Of a DNA stretch of 64,000 bases, positions 54,181-62,998 are shown piece by piece. Below the pieces are notes generated by a model. It was not told where the DNA came from. It did no database searches and saw only the letters and a list, made by a program, of their open reading frames with translations. Source of the stretch: Flavobacterium sp. J49 (GTDB taxonomy: Bacteria; Bacteroidota; Bacteroidia; Flavobacteriales; Flavobacteriaceae); contig NZ_JAAQQU010000105.1 in the NCBI RefSeq assembly GCF_011742145.1, positions 310,001 through 374,000 of the forward strand, given 5' to 3'. Made by a program: the position numbers and the translations under genes. Each line of letters begins with the position of its first letter. The stretch's first letter is position 1.

Positions 54181-54212
54181 TTGTTTAACTTTTTAATACT
54201 TTTGTTAAACAA
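54181..54212 (+). promoter_or_regulatory. crtI promoter with a candidate operator
   Basis: TTGTTTAAC (54181-54189) and its reverse complement GTTAAACAA (54204-54212) are separated by 14 bp. The perfect -7 element TACTTTTG (54197-54204) lies between them. The ATG follows 3 bp later. Confidence 0.6.
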
Positions 54213-54215
54213 AAT

Positions 54216-55676
54216 ATGAAAAAAGAAATTAAAATTATCGGTTCGGGATTTTCCTCATTGGCAGCAGCCTGTTATCTTGCCCAACAAGGACATGGGGTTA
54301 CTGTTTATGAAAAAAATCCAACTATTGGTGGAAGAGCCAGACAACTAAAAAAAGAAGGCTTTACTTTTGACATTGGCCCAACTTGGTATTGGATGCCCGA
54401 TGTATTTGATCGGTTTTTTGCTGACTTTGGCAAAAAGACTAGTGACTATTATGACCTTATCAAACTTTCGCCTGCCTATCAGGTGTATTTTGGGGTAAAT
54501 GAATACGTTACCATAGCCGACAATCTTCCCGAAATAATTAACACCTTTGAACATATTGAAAAAGGCAGTGGTCAAAAATTGGCCGCTTTTATGAAAGAAG
54601 CGCAGAGCAATTATGATATCGCCATCAAAGACCTAGTTTATCGTCCGGGAGTTTCCCCATTAGAATTGGTAACCTTAGAGACGGCTAAGAAAGTCAATCA
54701 GTTTTTTGGCAATATTTCCAAAGATATTCGCCGTCGATTTACCAATACCAAGCTAATCCAAATACTGGAATTCCCCGTACTTTTCCTTGGAGCCAAGCCC
54801 TCGGACACCCCGTCATTTTACAGTTTTATGAATTTTGCGGATTTTGGTTTGGGCACTTGGCATCCGAAAAACGGAATGTACAGCGTTATTTTAGCCATGG
54901 AAAAATTAGCCCAAGAACTTGGTGTGGTTATCCATACCAATGCCAATATTGAAAAGATTGTGGTCGAAAACGGCTCGGCTACAGCGATTGTAGTTAATGG
55001 CGAAATTGTTAAAGGCGATGTGATTTTGAGTGGTGCCGATTACCATCATTCAGAAACTTTGTTGGAGGAAAAATATCGCGTCTATTCGGAAAAATATTGG
55101 GAGAAACGCACTTTTGCCCCTTCTTCACTCCTATTTTATGTTGGCTTTGATAAGAAGATTGCCAAAACCGAACACCATTCTTTGTTTTTTGATGTTGACT
55201 TTGACCTCCACGCAGCTGCTATTTACGATAAACCTCAATGGCCGAAAGAGCCCTTATTTTATGCCAGCTTCCCTTCTAAAACAGACGAGAATGCTGCCCC
55301 ATTAGGTAAGGAAGCCGGAATCTTTTTAATTCCATTGGCTCCGGGGCTTAAAGACACCCCCGAACTGAGAAATCTGTATTTTGACAAAATAATTACCCGT
55401 TTTGAAAACCTGACACAGCAATCAGTAAAAAATAATGTTATCTTTAAAGAATCCTTTTGTGTAAATGATTTCATTAAAGACTATAATTCGTATAAAGGGA
55501 ATGCATACGGGTTAGCCAATACCTTATTGCAAACCGCTTTTTTAAGACCCAAATTGAAAAGTAAAAAGGTTAAAAACCTTTATTTTACCGGACAATTAAC
55601 AGTTCCCGGTCCGGGCGTACCGCCTTCGCTGATTTCCGGAAAACTGGTTTCCGAACTTATTGCCAAAAATCTATAA
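54216..55676 (+). CDS. crtI: Phytoene desaturase
   Basis: The 486-residue FAD enzyme converts colourless phytoene to lycopene through four desaturations. The dinucleotide-binding motif IIGSGFSSLAAACYL opens the protein, followed by GGRARQLKKEGFTFDIGPTW. The C-terminal GLANTLLQTAFLRP and LYFTGQLTVPGPGVPPSLISG are the family signature. Length is normal. It begins 50 bp after the regulator and is followed by crtB after 11 bp. Confidence 0.95.
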   Translation: MKKEIKIIGSGFSSLAAACYLAQQGHGVTVYEKNPTIGGRARQLKKEGFTFDIGPTWYWMPDVFDRFFADFGKKTSDYYDLIKLSPAYQVYFGVNEYVTIADNLPEIINTFEHIEKGSGQKLAAFMKEAQSNYDIAIKDLVYRPGVSPLELVTLETAKKVNQFFGNISKDIRRRFTNTKLIQILEFPVLFLGAKPSDTPSFYSFMNFADFGLGTWHPKNGMYSVILAMEKLAQELGVVIHTNANIEKIVVENGSATAIVVNGEIVKGDVILSGADYHHSETLLEEKYRVYSEKYWEKRTFAPSSLLFYVGFDKKIAKTEHHSLFFDVDFDLHAAAIYDKPQWPKEPLFYASFPSKTDENAAPLGKEAGIFLIPLAPGLKDTPELRNLYFDKIITRFENLTQQSVKNNVIFKESFCVNDFIKDYNSYKGNAYGLANTLLQTAFLRPKLKSKKVKNLYFTGQLTVPGPGVPPSLISGKLVSELIAKNL

Positions 55677-55687
55677 TTATTGTATTT

Positions 55688-56527
55688 ATGAAATCAACTT
55701 TTGACACCGTATCATTCGATTGCAGCAGAAATGTGACTAAGTCTTACAGCACGTCTTTTTCGGCTGCTGTAAAGATGTTGGCACCCAGCATTCGACAGGA
55801 TATTTATAACATTTATGGATTTGTTCGCTTTGCCGATGAAATTGTGGACACTTTTCACGATTACAACAAAGAAGTACTTTTTGATCAATTTGAAAAGGAT
55901 TTGGCCAATGCGTTGGAAAACAAAATCAGTTTGAATCCGGTGTTGAATTCTTTTCAGCATACTGTTCATCAATATGATATACCTCACAGCATGATAGCGG
56001 CTTTTATGAAAAGTATGAAATTGGATTTACACAAAACCCATTATAAATCCTATGAAGAGTACAACGAATACATCTATGGTTCAGCTGATGTAGTGGGTTT
56101 GATGTGTCTTAAAGTATTTGTCAAAGGCGATGACACTAGATTCAATGAATTGGAACATTCTGCAATGAGATTGGGTTCTGCTTTTCAGAAGGTAAATTTC
56201 CTGCGCGATTTGAAAGCCGATTACGAAGATTTGAATCGAACCTATTTTCCCAATACCGATTTGTCTAAATTGGATGAACAATCCAAAAATGAAATCATTA
56301 AAGAAATTGAAGCCGATTTTGAAGCCGGATTTCAAGGTATTTTAAAGTTGCCTTTAGAAGCTAAATTTGGCGTTTATACCGCTTATGTATATTACAAAAA
56401 ATTGCTTTCAAAATTGAAGAAAACCCCTTCTATGGAAATCAAAAACACCCGAATCCGCGTACCTGATTATGAAAAATTCGGACTGCTTGCCAAATGTTAT
56501 GTCAATTACCGTTTAAATTTATTATAA
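55688..56527 (+). CDS. crtB: Phytoene synthase
   Basis: The 279-residue enzyme condenses two geranylgeranyl diphosphates to phytoene. The two Asp-rich Mg2+ motifs are FADEIVDTF near residue 55 and FLRDLKADYEDL near residue 175. The YSTSFSAAVKML start and the central YGSADVVGLMCLKVF are typical. It lies 11 bp after crtI and 4 bp before crtZ. Confidence 0.95.
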   Translation: MKSTFDTVSFDCSRNVTKSYSTSFSAAVKMLAPSIRQDIYNIYGFVRFADEIVDTFHDYNKEVLFDQFEKDLANALENKISLNPVLNSFQHTVHQYDIPHSMIAAFMKSMKLDLHKTHYKSYEEYNEYIYGSADVVGLMCLKVFVKGDDTRFNELEHSAMRLGSAFQKVNFLRDLKADYEDLNRTYFPNTDLSKLDEQSKNEIIKEIEADFEAGFQGILKLPLEAKFGVYTAYVYYKKLLSKLKKTPSMEIKNTRIRVPDYEKFGLLAKCYVNYRLNLL

Positions 56528-56531
56528 TATT

Positions 56532-56975
56532 ATGCTCCTACATATTCTAGTTTTTATCGTCACTTTTTGCATCATGGAATTCATGGCTTGGTTTAGCCAC
56601 AAATACATTATGCACGGTTTTCTTTGGAACTTACATGCCGATCACCACAAAAAAGACCACGACTCTTGGTTTGAACGCAATGATGCCTTCTTTATTTTTT
56701 ATGCTGTAGTGAGTGTTGGTTTCTTTTTACTTTGGCAGAATGACATACTCGAAATTGGTTTGGCTATTGGCTTAGGCATCTTTGCCTATGGATTGGCTTA
56801 TTTTACGGTGCATGACATCTTTATTCACCAAAGATTTAAATTGTTTAGAAATGCGAACAATCGCTATGCGAAAGCGGTAAGAAGAGCACACAAAATGCAC
56901 CACAAACACATCGGTAAGGAAGATGGAGAATGCTTCGGAATGTTGGTAGTACCTTTTAAATATTTCAAAAAATAA
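56532..56975 (+). CDS. crtZ: Beta-carotene 3-hydroxylase
   Basis: The 147-residue integral membrane di-iron hydroxylase adds 3-hydroxyl groups to the beta rings, giving zeaxanthin. Histidine clusters HKYIMH, HADHHKKDH, HDIFIHQ and HKMHHKHIG are all present, with about four hydrophobic helices. The substrate beta-carotene needs a lycopene cyclase, which is not in this window. Last gene of the crt cluster. Confidence 0.92.
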   Translation: MLLHILVFIVTFCIMEFMAWFSHKYIMHGFLWNLHADHHKKDHDSWFERNDAFFIFYAVVSVGFFLLWQNDILEIGLAIGLGIFAYGLAYFTVHDIFIHQRFKLFRNANNRYAKAVRRAHKMHHKHIGKEDGECFGMLVVPFKYFKK

Positions 56976-57006
56976 GCCGGATAAATTCCGCCTCTATGCA
57001 TAAAAA

Positions 57007-57030
57007 AAAGTCCCTAAACGGGACTTTTTT
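57007..57030. terminator. Bidirectional terminator of the crt operon
   Basis: AAAGTCCC and GGGACTTT form the stem with a 5-nt loop and long A and T flanks. It also closes the facing DUF4252 gene. Confidence 0.88.
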
Positions 57031-57566
57031 TATTTTATCAAACCTTCTAACGGTTTTAATTGCTCCATGTCAATGTTGGCTGATTTGAGTATAGACAACA
57101 TATTCATGATGTTATTCGGATTCATATCGTCGCCTAAAATTCGGACTACGGCAAAACCATTTTCTTTTCTTTTGGCAAACAGGACAAACTCATCTATATC
57201 ATCTTCATCGCCTACAAAACTAATAGAAGCAGCATCGTTTCCTTCTCCAATTTTCATAAGTTGTTGGTAGTCTTCGCCTTTTAAAATTTTGGTCAGCTTT
57301 TGACTTTCGGCTTGGTACAACGCTTGGTTTTTACCATCTAATTTGAAAGCCAGAATGTTCATTTTATCAAAAGATGCCAAAGCGGTTTTTTGTTCCGGCG
57401 TCAACTTAGCTTTGTCCACATTGATGATACTCGGAGAGACGTCTAATGCTACAAAATCTTTCTTTTCTGAATTCTCTACAAAATACTTTTGGAGACTTGG
57501 TTCACTATTGCAACCCAGCAGCATCAAAGAAGCCGACATTGCGATGAGATAGATTAGTTTCATCAT
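57030..57566 (-). CDS. DUF4252 lipoprotein
   Basis: The 178-residue protein has a lipobox LLGC near residue 19, so it is anchored in a membrane. The rest is a DUF4252 domain (LPTEQKT-like LTPEQKTALASFDKMNILAFK, VRILGDDMNPNNIMNM). The family is confined to Bacteroidetes and has no known function. It is the last gene of an operon that begins with an ECF sigma factor, 3 bp after another DUF4252 gene. Confidence 0.88.
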   Translation of the reverse strand: MMKLIYLIAMSASLMLLGCNSEPSLQKYFVENSEKKDFVALDVSPSIINVDKAKLTPEQKTALASFDKMNILAFKLDGKNQALYQAESQKLTKILKGEDYQQLMKIGEGNDAASISFVGDEDDIDEFVLFAKRKENGFAVVRILGDDMNPNNIMNMLSILKSANIDMEQLKPLEGLIK

Positions 57567-57569
57567 TTC

Positions 57570-58118
57570 TTATTTTGAGCCTTTTGGTCCTTTTGATCCT
57601 TTGCTTCCTTTAGAGGCTTTTTTTAAATCATCGCCACCCGGCAAACTCATTTTATCAGTCAACACCGAAAGTTCATTCAAATCGAAATCTCCGGTCAATG
57701 ACATCAAAACGGTTTCTTCTTTTCCGCTACCGTCAATAAACATCAATAACTCTTTTACTTGAGAGTCTGTAGCGCCCGACTTTACATAAATTTTTACGCT
57801 CTTTCCGCCTTCGTTTACACGCATTAACTCTTCCATAGAAGCCGTTTTAAGGTATTTATCGGCAGTGGCTTTCATTTCACCGGCTTTTAAATCACTATTG
57901 GTCACAAATACTTTAAGGTTGTCTAATTTTTTAATGAGATTGACATACTGTTGGGTTTCTTTGTCTTTTACCTCCATTTTGCTCAACAAGGAGAACATTT
58001 TTTTATTGACAATTACAGCTTTAATTTTTTCTTGGTCTTCGAACTTATCAAAAACCGATTGGGCCATAAGGGTGTTTGCTGATACTAATAATACTAATGT
58101 TAAGATTAAATTCTTCAT
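57570..58118 (-). CDS. DUF4252 periplasmic protein with a Lys-Gly-Ser tail
   Basis: The 182-residue protein has a signal peptide ending LMAQ near residue 19 and no lipobox Cys. The DUF4252 domain covers about 20-165 (KMEVKDKETQQYVNLIKKL, VLMSLTGDFDLNELSVL). The end is a low-complexity, strongly basic tail (KGSKGSKGPKGSK). The frame opens at 58172, but I placed the start at the ATG at 58118, which begins the signal peptide. Paralogous with the following gene. Confidence 0.85.
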   Translation of the reverse strand: MKNLILTLVLLVSANTLMAQSVFDKFEDQEKIKAVIVNKKMFSLLSKMEVKDKETQQYVNLIKKLDNLKVFVTNSDLKAGEMKATADKYLKTASMEELMRVNEGGKSVKIYVKSGATDSQVKELLMFIDGSGKEETVLMSLTGDFDLNELSVLTDKMSLPGGDDLKKASKGSKGSKGPKGSK

Positions 58119-58134
58119 GATTTCTTGATTTTTT

Positions 58135-58581
58135 TTATTTAAAAATTTTGTTTTTTGATTGTTCATATTCATTGATATAACTCATACTTCCTATGCCTTT
58201 GTTGACACTTTCTGAAATCAAAGCCAAAGCTTTTTGCGTTTCTCTGAATGCCACCTCAGGATCATCATAAGTGCCTAAATCTTCTGATACAGGTTGATTA
58301 TAATGATTAAAAGCAAACCAACCAACACTCAATAAAACTGCCACAGACGCTGCAACTGATAGCCAGACTGCGCTTTTGCGCTTCTTAGTGTTTAATGGAA
58401 TCGTTGCGGTAAACTGTTCTTGTTTTGCTTGTGTAACATAACCGAATATAGGTTTGTATTGTTCCAGATGCTGCGCAACATCTGAAGAAGCAAAGTAGTC
58501 TTTCAACTCTTTTTCTTCGGCTATGGTGGTTTCTGCTTCGAAGTACTTATCTATTAATTTTTCTATTCTATCCAATGCCAT
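58135..58581 (-). CDS. Single-pass membrane protein, probable anti-sigma factor
   Basis: The 148-residue protein has a cytoplasmic helical front (about 1-68), one transmembrane helix (about 73-90) and an extracytoplasmic end. It overlaps the ECF sigma gene by 14 bp. This layout is typical of anti-sigma factors that hold the sigma factor at the membrane. No zinc-binding ASD motif (HxxxCxxC) is present and no family was recognised, so the assignment rests on context and topology. Confidence 0.75.
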   Translation of the reverse strand: MALDRIEKLIDKYFEAETTIAEEKELKDYFASSDVAQHLEQYKPIFGYVTQAKQEQFTATIPLNTKKRKSAVWLSVAASVAVLLSVGWFAFNHYNQPVSEDLGTYDDPEVAFRETQKALALISESVNKGIGSMSYINEYEQSKNKIFK

Positions 58582-59077
58582 AATGGTGTGTTTTTATCAT
58601 GGTTTCTCTTATCGTTTTTCGTGCTCTTGAGAGAGCCGTACGTATTGCAGACTCGTTCATTTCTAACACTTTGCCTATTTCTTCAAACTCCATTTCTTCA
58701 ATGTCACGCATTTGAACAATTAGTTTTTGTTGTTCGGGCAAGTCATTCATTATTTTTTCTACCCAATTCCAAGTGTCTCTGTCTTCTACTTTTTGCTGCA
58801 AACCGGCTTCTCTGTCGGTAAAGTTGTTGTGCACAATCTTCATATTACTCGCCCGTTTCGATTTTAACTGGTCTAAACAATAATTCTTAGTCATTGTCAT
58901 CGCCACAGCTTCAACACTTTTGTATTCGTCTAAGTTCTCGTTCTTATTCCACAATTTCACTAAAACTTCCTGAGTAGCATCTTCGGCTTCTTCCGTACTG
59001 ACCAGCAATCGCTTGGCCATTCGAAAGATTTTATCCTTAAAAGGATTTACCAGTTGCATAAACTCATTTTGGTTCAT
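58568..59077 (-). CDS. ECF-type RNA polymerase sigma factor
   Basis: The 169-residue protein has region 2 (FRMAKRLLVSTEEAEDATQEVLVKLW, recognition of the -10 type element) and region 4 (LPEQQKLIVQMRDIEEMEFEEIGKVL, then SAIRTALSRARKTIRE helix-turn-helix). Length is normal for the family. It heads an operon with the probable anti-sigma and two DUF4252 proteins, which are likely targets or accessory envelope components. Divergent to the S41 peptidase gene. Confidence 0.94.
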   Translation of the reverse strand: MNQNEFMQLVNPFKDKIFRMAKRLLVSTEEAEDATQEVLVKLWNKNENLDEYKSVEAVAMTMTKNYCLDQLKSKRASNMKIVHNNFTDREAGLQQKVEDRDTWNWVEKIMNDLPEQQKLIVQMRDIEEMEFEEIGKVLEMNESAIRTALSRARKTIRETMIKTHHYGIG

Positions 59078-59158
59078 TCTAACTTAACTTGGTTAGCGGT
59101 TATATGGTCAAGACGACCTAACATTTTATTTGTTACAAACAAATTTCAATTATTAATC

Positions 59159-59166
59159 TAAACTTA
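59159..59166 (-). promoter_or_regulatory. Possible -7 element of the sigma-factor operon
   Basis: The minus strand reads TAAGTTTA, one mismatch from consensus, 81 nt before the sigma ATG. Confidence 0.3.
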
Positions 59167-59176
59167 GTAAATTTAC
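59167..59176 (+). promoter_or_regulatory. Palindromic -7-like element of the S41 peptidase
   Basis: GTAAATTTAC contains TAAATTTA and ends 22 bp before the ATG. The same decamer precedes the 51-residue lipoprotein gene at 60809-60818 at nearly the same distance. Confidence 0.4.
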
Positions 59177-59198
59177 GTTTATTAAATAAAAAGCTGCT

Positions 59199-60623
59199 AT
59201 GAAGAATTTATTAAAATGTGTTTTACTATTATTCCTCTTTACCATTCCATTTGCTTGCGAGGACATGGATGACAATCCGGTTCCGAGTGGTTTACAGGTG
59301 AATGATTTTGTATGGAAAGGAATGAATTTGTACTATTTGTGGCAAGAAGATGTGCCCGATTTAGCCGATAATCGATTTGCTACACAAAGTGAATTGAATG
59401 ATTTTTTAAAAGGATTTGATAATCCCACTACGCTTTTTAACGCTTTGCGTGTTGACAACACTATTGACCGATTTAGTGTTATTTACAGCGACTATGATGT
59501 ATTAGAAGGTATTCTTTCGGGAAACACATTGAATAACGGTATGGATTATGGTTTGCGTTATAAATCGGGCAGTACTACCGATATTTACGGTTGGGTTCGC
59601 TATATAATTCCTAACTCTGATGCCGCCACTAAACCCATAAACCGAGGAGATATTTTTTATGCTATCAACGGAACACCATTGACCATCGACAATTATCGAA
59701 CGCTTTTAGCCAATGACACTTATACGGTAAACTTAGCCGATTATGACGGTGGGAATATTACGCCAAACGGAGAATCGGTGACGTTGACTAAAACCGAATT
59801 GGCTGAAAATCCAATCTTATTCAGTACTGTAATTCCCCAAGGTGCGCATAACATAGGTTACTTGATGTACAACGGGTTTTATCCGAATTTTGACAGTCAA
59901 TTGAATGCCGCTTTTGGTAGTTTCCAATCCCAAAATGTAACCGATTTGGTGCTTGATTTGCGATACAATTCAGGTGGTTCGGTGAGTACCGCAACCAAGT
60001 TAGCCAGTATGATTACCGGACAATTCACCGGACAATTATTTGCCAAACAACAATGGAACGCCAAAGCACAATCCTATTTTGAAGACAACAATCCACAGAC
60101 TTTAACGAACAACTTTATAGGTGGTTTGAACAGTTTAAACCTCAACAAAGTTTATATACTGACGACCAAATCTTCTGCTTCTGCCAGCGAATTGGTAATT
60201 AATTGTTTGAAACCTTACATCACTGTAGTACAAATTGGCGACATTACCACCGGGAAAAATGTGGGTTCGGTGACTTTATACGACTCTCCGACCTTTGCCA
60301 AGCAAAATGTTAATCCGGCTCACAAATATGCTATGCAGCCTATAGTGTTGAAAATTGTAGACAAAAACGGTTTTGGCGATTACACATCGGGGATTGCTCC
60401 AACCACTTTACAACCGGAAAATATGGCTAACTTAGGGATTTTGGGAGACGCTAACGAACCTTTGCTTAACACTGCCATCAATCAAATCATTGCCAGTGGT
60501 AGACGAGCACCTCAAGTACCAAGTGTAATAGAGCGCGACTTTACCGATGCCAAAGCGATTAATCCGTTACGAAGTGAGATGTATGTGGAAAATAAAGGTA
60601 CATCTTTAAACAGAAAAAACTAA
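59199..60623 (+). CDS. S41 family peptidase lipoprotein
   Basis: The 474-residue protein has a lipobox PFACE near residue 20 and is therefore a membrane-anchored exported protein. An N-terminal S41-associated domain (about 30-110; NDFVWKGMNLYYLW) is followed by a PDZ-like region (about 120-205; GDIFYAINGTPL) and the protease domain (about 220-400; LVLDLRYNSGGSV and KSSASASELV with the likely nucleophile Ser). GDITTGKNVGSV is the conserved oxyanion part. C-terminal-processing-peptidase relatives cleave periplasmic proteins; the substrate here is unknown. Confidence 0.9.
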   Translation: MKNLLKCVLLLFLFTIPFACEDMDDNPVPSGLQVNDFVWKGMNLYYLWQEDVPDLADNRFATQSELNDFLKGFDNPTTLFNALRVDNTIDRFSVIYSDYDVLEGILSGNTLNNGMDYGLRYKSGSTTDIYGWVRYIIPNSDAATKPINRGDIFYAINGTPLTIDNYRTLLANDTYTVNLADYDGGNITPNGESVTLTKTELAENPILFSTVIPQGAHNIGYLMYNGFYPNFDSQLNAAFGSFQSQNVTDLVLDLRYNSGGSVSTATKLASMITGQFTGQLFAKQQWNAKAQSYFEDNNPQTLTNNFIGGLNSLNLNKVYILTTKSSASASELVINCLKPYITVVQIGDITTGKNVGSVTLYDSPTFAKQNVNPAHKYAMQPIVLKIVDKNGFGDYTSGIAPTTLQPENMANLGILGDANEPLLNTAINQIIASGRRAPQVPSVIERDFTDAKAINPLRSEMYVENKGTSLNRKN

Positions 60624-60631
60624 TTCTGAAA

Positions 60632-60787
60632 TTATCTCGGTACTTTCCCGTTGCCATTTGTGGCACCATTAGTACCGGTTCTGTCAGAAGCGGTTCCGTG
60701 ATTCGCATAGTAGCTTGAGCCGCATGAAAACAATAATAATGTTACAAACACTAATAAAATTGTACGGAGGTTGAATAAATTTTTCAT
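60632..60787 (-). CDS. Small lipoprotein (51 aa)
   Basis: A short frame on the minus strand reads MKNLFNLRTILLVFVTLLL then the lipobox FSCGSS (Cys 22). A 30-residue polar mature part rich in Gly, Asn and Thr follows. The signal peptide and lipobox are textbook and a promoter-like GTAAATTTAC lies 21 bp upstream, so it is very likely real although too short for usual gene calling. Function unknown. Confidence 0.8.
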   Translation of the reverse strand: MKNLFNLRTILLVFVTLLLFSCGSSYYANHGTASDRTGTNGATNGNGKVPR

Positions 60788-60908
60788 GATCAATCATTTT
60801 TAAGTACCGTAAATTTACTTCATCCTAAACGTTTAATCCTTACACGTTTATAGTTTAATGTTATACAATTTTAATATCTGAAATTGCTCGATAAAAGACT
60901 TCAGACTC
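60788..60908. other. Gap upstream of the small lipoprotein
   Basis: Contains the promoter-like decamer at 60809-60818 and nothing else recognised. Confidence 0.4.
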
Positions 60909-60942
60909 AAAAAAAGGCTAATCTTTTCGATTAGCCTTTTTC
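60909..60942 (-). terminator. Terminator of the TonB receptor gene
   Basis: AAAGGCTAATC and GATTAGCCTTT form an 11-bp stem with a 5-nt loop and a T run on the minus strand. Confidence 0.85.
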
Positions 60943-60949
60943 AACACAA

Positions 60950-62902
60950 TTACAAAACAATGTTTAACCCCAACTTGAAATTTCTTCCACGGGTGGAGTA
61001 ACCGATGTTTTCCACGAATTCTTCGTTTAATATATTGGTCACCGAACCAAAAACGGTTAAGCGGTTTTTAATTAATTCATATTTTGCCAAAGCATTAACC
61101 AATTGGTAAGAATCCAATTTTACAAAGCTTGTTCCGAAAGTATTTCCGTCAAAAAACGCATCGTTTCTCGCATCAAAATACTGGTAGTTTACATTGAATA
61201 AAGTTCTCGGCGTTGGCTGAAAATCCAATCCGGTATTGACTTTGTGCTTTGGAATCAATCGGTCTAACGCTTTATCAACCTGCGTGAACGTATAGTTTGC
61301 ATTTACCCTTAATTTATCCATTACCTCAAAAGTCAATTCGGTTTCTACTCCTTTGGCTTTGTTGGTGCCATTAATGTTTATATAATAAGCTTCAAAGGTG
61401 TTTGAATCGAAAAAGAAATCAAACGAATTAGTTTGGTCGCGGTAAAAAGCTACGGCGTCAAACTTTACTTTTTTATTAAACAATTGCGTTTCAAAACCGG
61501 CTTCGATTGTCGTGTTTTTTTCTGGAGTTAAATCGGTGTTACCATATTCAGAATACAATTGGTACAAACTTGGTGTGATATAGGCAGTGCTATAAGAAGC
61601 CAACACTTTGAAAGGAATTTTGGTTTTAAAATTGAACGAAGGATTAAAATTGGCCACCAAATTATTGCCATAAGCACTATGATTGTTTAATCGAATACCG
61701 GTGTTGATATTCAGTCCAAAGTCAAGATTGTACACAAAAGTGGTGTAACCATCTACAATATTGAACTTCGTGGTTTTGTTATCGATATTGCCATAAGGCG
61801 TTTCGCTCAACATATCATTGAATTGGTAATTTACACCCATAATCAAGGCAAACTCGTTGGAGAAGCTGTATTTGTTAACGGCATCAACCACTACACTACG
61901 CGATTCATATAAGGAATAATCCGTTGCCGTTGTAAAACTGTTGTACTCATTATAATCACGGGCAATTTTGGTAAAACCGGAATTCAGAACAAATTCGCCT
62001 TTGTTGTATTTGAATTTCGGGGAGAATCCAAAACGAACTTGCTCTGAAGTGGTAGTATTGATATTGGTGTCATTAAAACCGGTGTTGTCAAAGGTTAAGT
62101 CGTAACCGTTTTTTAATCTGTCATAATTTCCAAAAAAATCTAAAGTCAGTCTATTAGTAGCTTTGAACCCCAATTTGGCCATGGCATTTTGTCTGGAGAA
62201 TCTATCTTCTTCATACTTTACAGACTCATCTGGAGAAGCAATTTGGGAGATATTTCCGGTTTCGGTACTGTTGAAACCGGCGAAGTAATTGACTTTCTTG
62301 TAGCTTCCGTTTACTGAAATTCCTTGGTTAAAATCTTGACCGTTGTATTTTTTATTGTCCGAAGTATTATTGGAGCCAATATTGACATAAGCATTACCTT
62401 CAATGGCTTTCTTAGATGCCTTTTTTAAAGTAATATTGATTACGCCTGTGGCCGCGCCCGTTCCATACAAAGTACTCGCCGCGCCTTTCATCACCTCGAT
62501 GCTTTCCACTTGTTCAACCGGCAGCAATCGCAAATCATACTCTAAGCTAATCCCTGATGCATCCGTAACCGGAATACCGTCAATGAGAATCAAGACTTGT
62601 CTGTTTTTTCCGCCGCGAATGTAGTAGCCTAAGTTTTTGCCGTTGGCCGATTGGTTGCCGTTGATTTCAACTCCCGTTACTTGGGATAAGACTGTGGCCA
62701 AACTTTGCCCCGACTTTTTCTCCAATTCTTTGGCCGAAATGACTTCGATTACTTTTCCTGATTTCTCTTTGCTTTGTGCAAATTTGGTATCGGATATTAC
62801 CACTTCTTTTAAGGAATTCACTTTGGTAGAATCCTGCTCTTGCGCATAAGCACAAGTGTTCAGCATAGCCAAAATAGCTACTGCTCTAACTGTTTTTTTC
62901 AT
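60950..62902 (-). CDS. btuB: TonB-dependent outer-membrane receptor, BtuB type (cobalamin)
   Basis: The 650-residue protein has a signal peptide ending AYAQ near residue 20. The plug domain (about 40-155; VLIDGIPVTDASG and ASTLYGTGAATGVINITLKK) is followed by a 22-strand barrel ending in FKLGLNIVL with a C-terminal hydrophobic residue. A likely TonB box is EVVISD near residue 35. Without context it could carry any siderophore or vitamin, but a cobalamin riboswitch lies directly upstream, so vitamin B12 uptake is the best call. A BtuF-like gene is divergent. Confidence 0.88.
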   Translation of the reverse strand: MKKTVRAVAILAMLNTCAYAQEQDSTKVNSLKEVVISDTKFAQSKEKSGKVIEVISAKELEKKSGQSLATVLSQVTGVEINGNQSANGKNLGYYIRGGKNRQVLILIDGIPVTDASGISLEYDLRLLPVEQVESIEVMKGAASTLYGTGAATGVINITLKKASKKAIEGNAYVNIGSNNTSDNKKYNGQDFNQGISVNGSYKKVNYFAGFNSTETGNISQIASPDESVKYEEDRFSRQNAMAKLGFKATNRLTLDFFGNYDRLKNGYDLTFDNTGFNDTNINTTTSEQVRFGFSPKFKYNKGEFVLNSGFTKIARDYNEYNSFTTATDYSLYESRSVVVDAVNKYSFSNEFALIMGVNYQFNDMLSETPYGNIDNKTTKFNIVDGYTTFVYNLDFGLNINTGIRLNNHSAYGNNLVANFNPSFNFKTKIPFKVLASYSTAYITPSLYQLYSEYGNTDLTPEKNTTIEAGFETQLFNKKVKFDAVAFYRDQTNSFDFFFDSNTFEAYYININGTNKAKGVETELTFEVMDKLRVNANYTFTQVDKALDRLIPKHKVNTGLDFQPTPRTLFNVNYQYFDARNDAFFDGNTFGTSFVKLDSYQLVNALAKYELIKNRLTVFGSVTNILNEEFVENIGYSTRGRNFKLGLNIVL

Positions 62903-62998
62903 TTTTAAAATTCAACAATAATTTGATAATCTTGGGAGAAAAGCATAGAATTTACCCATACCCAAACCTTTTGTCCCGAAAGTTTGTTACTCGATGAA

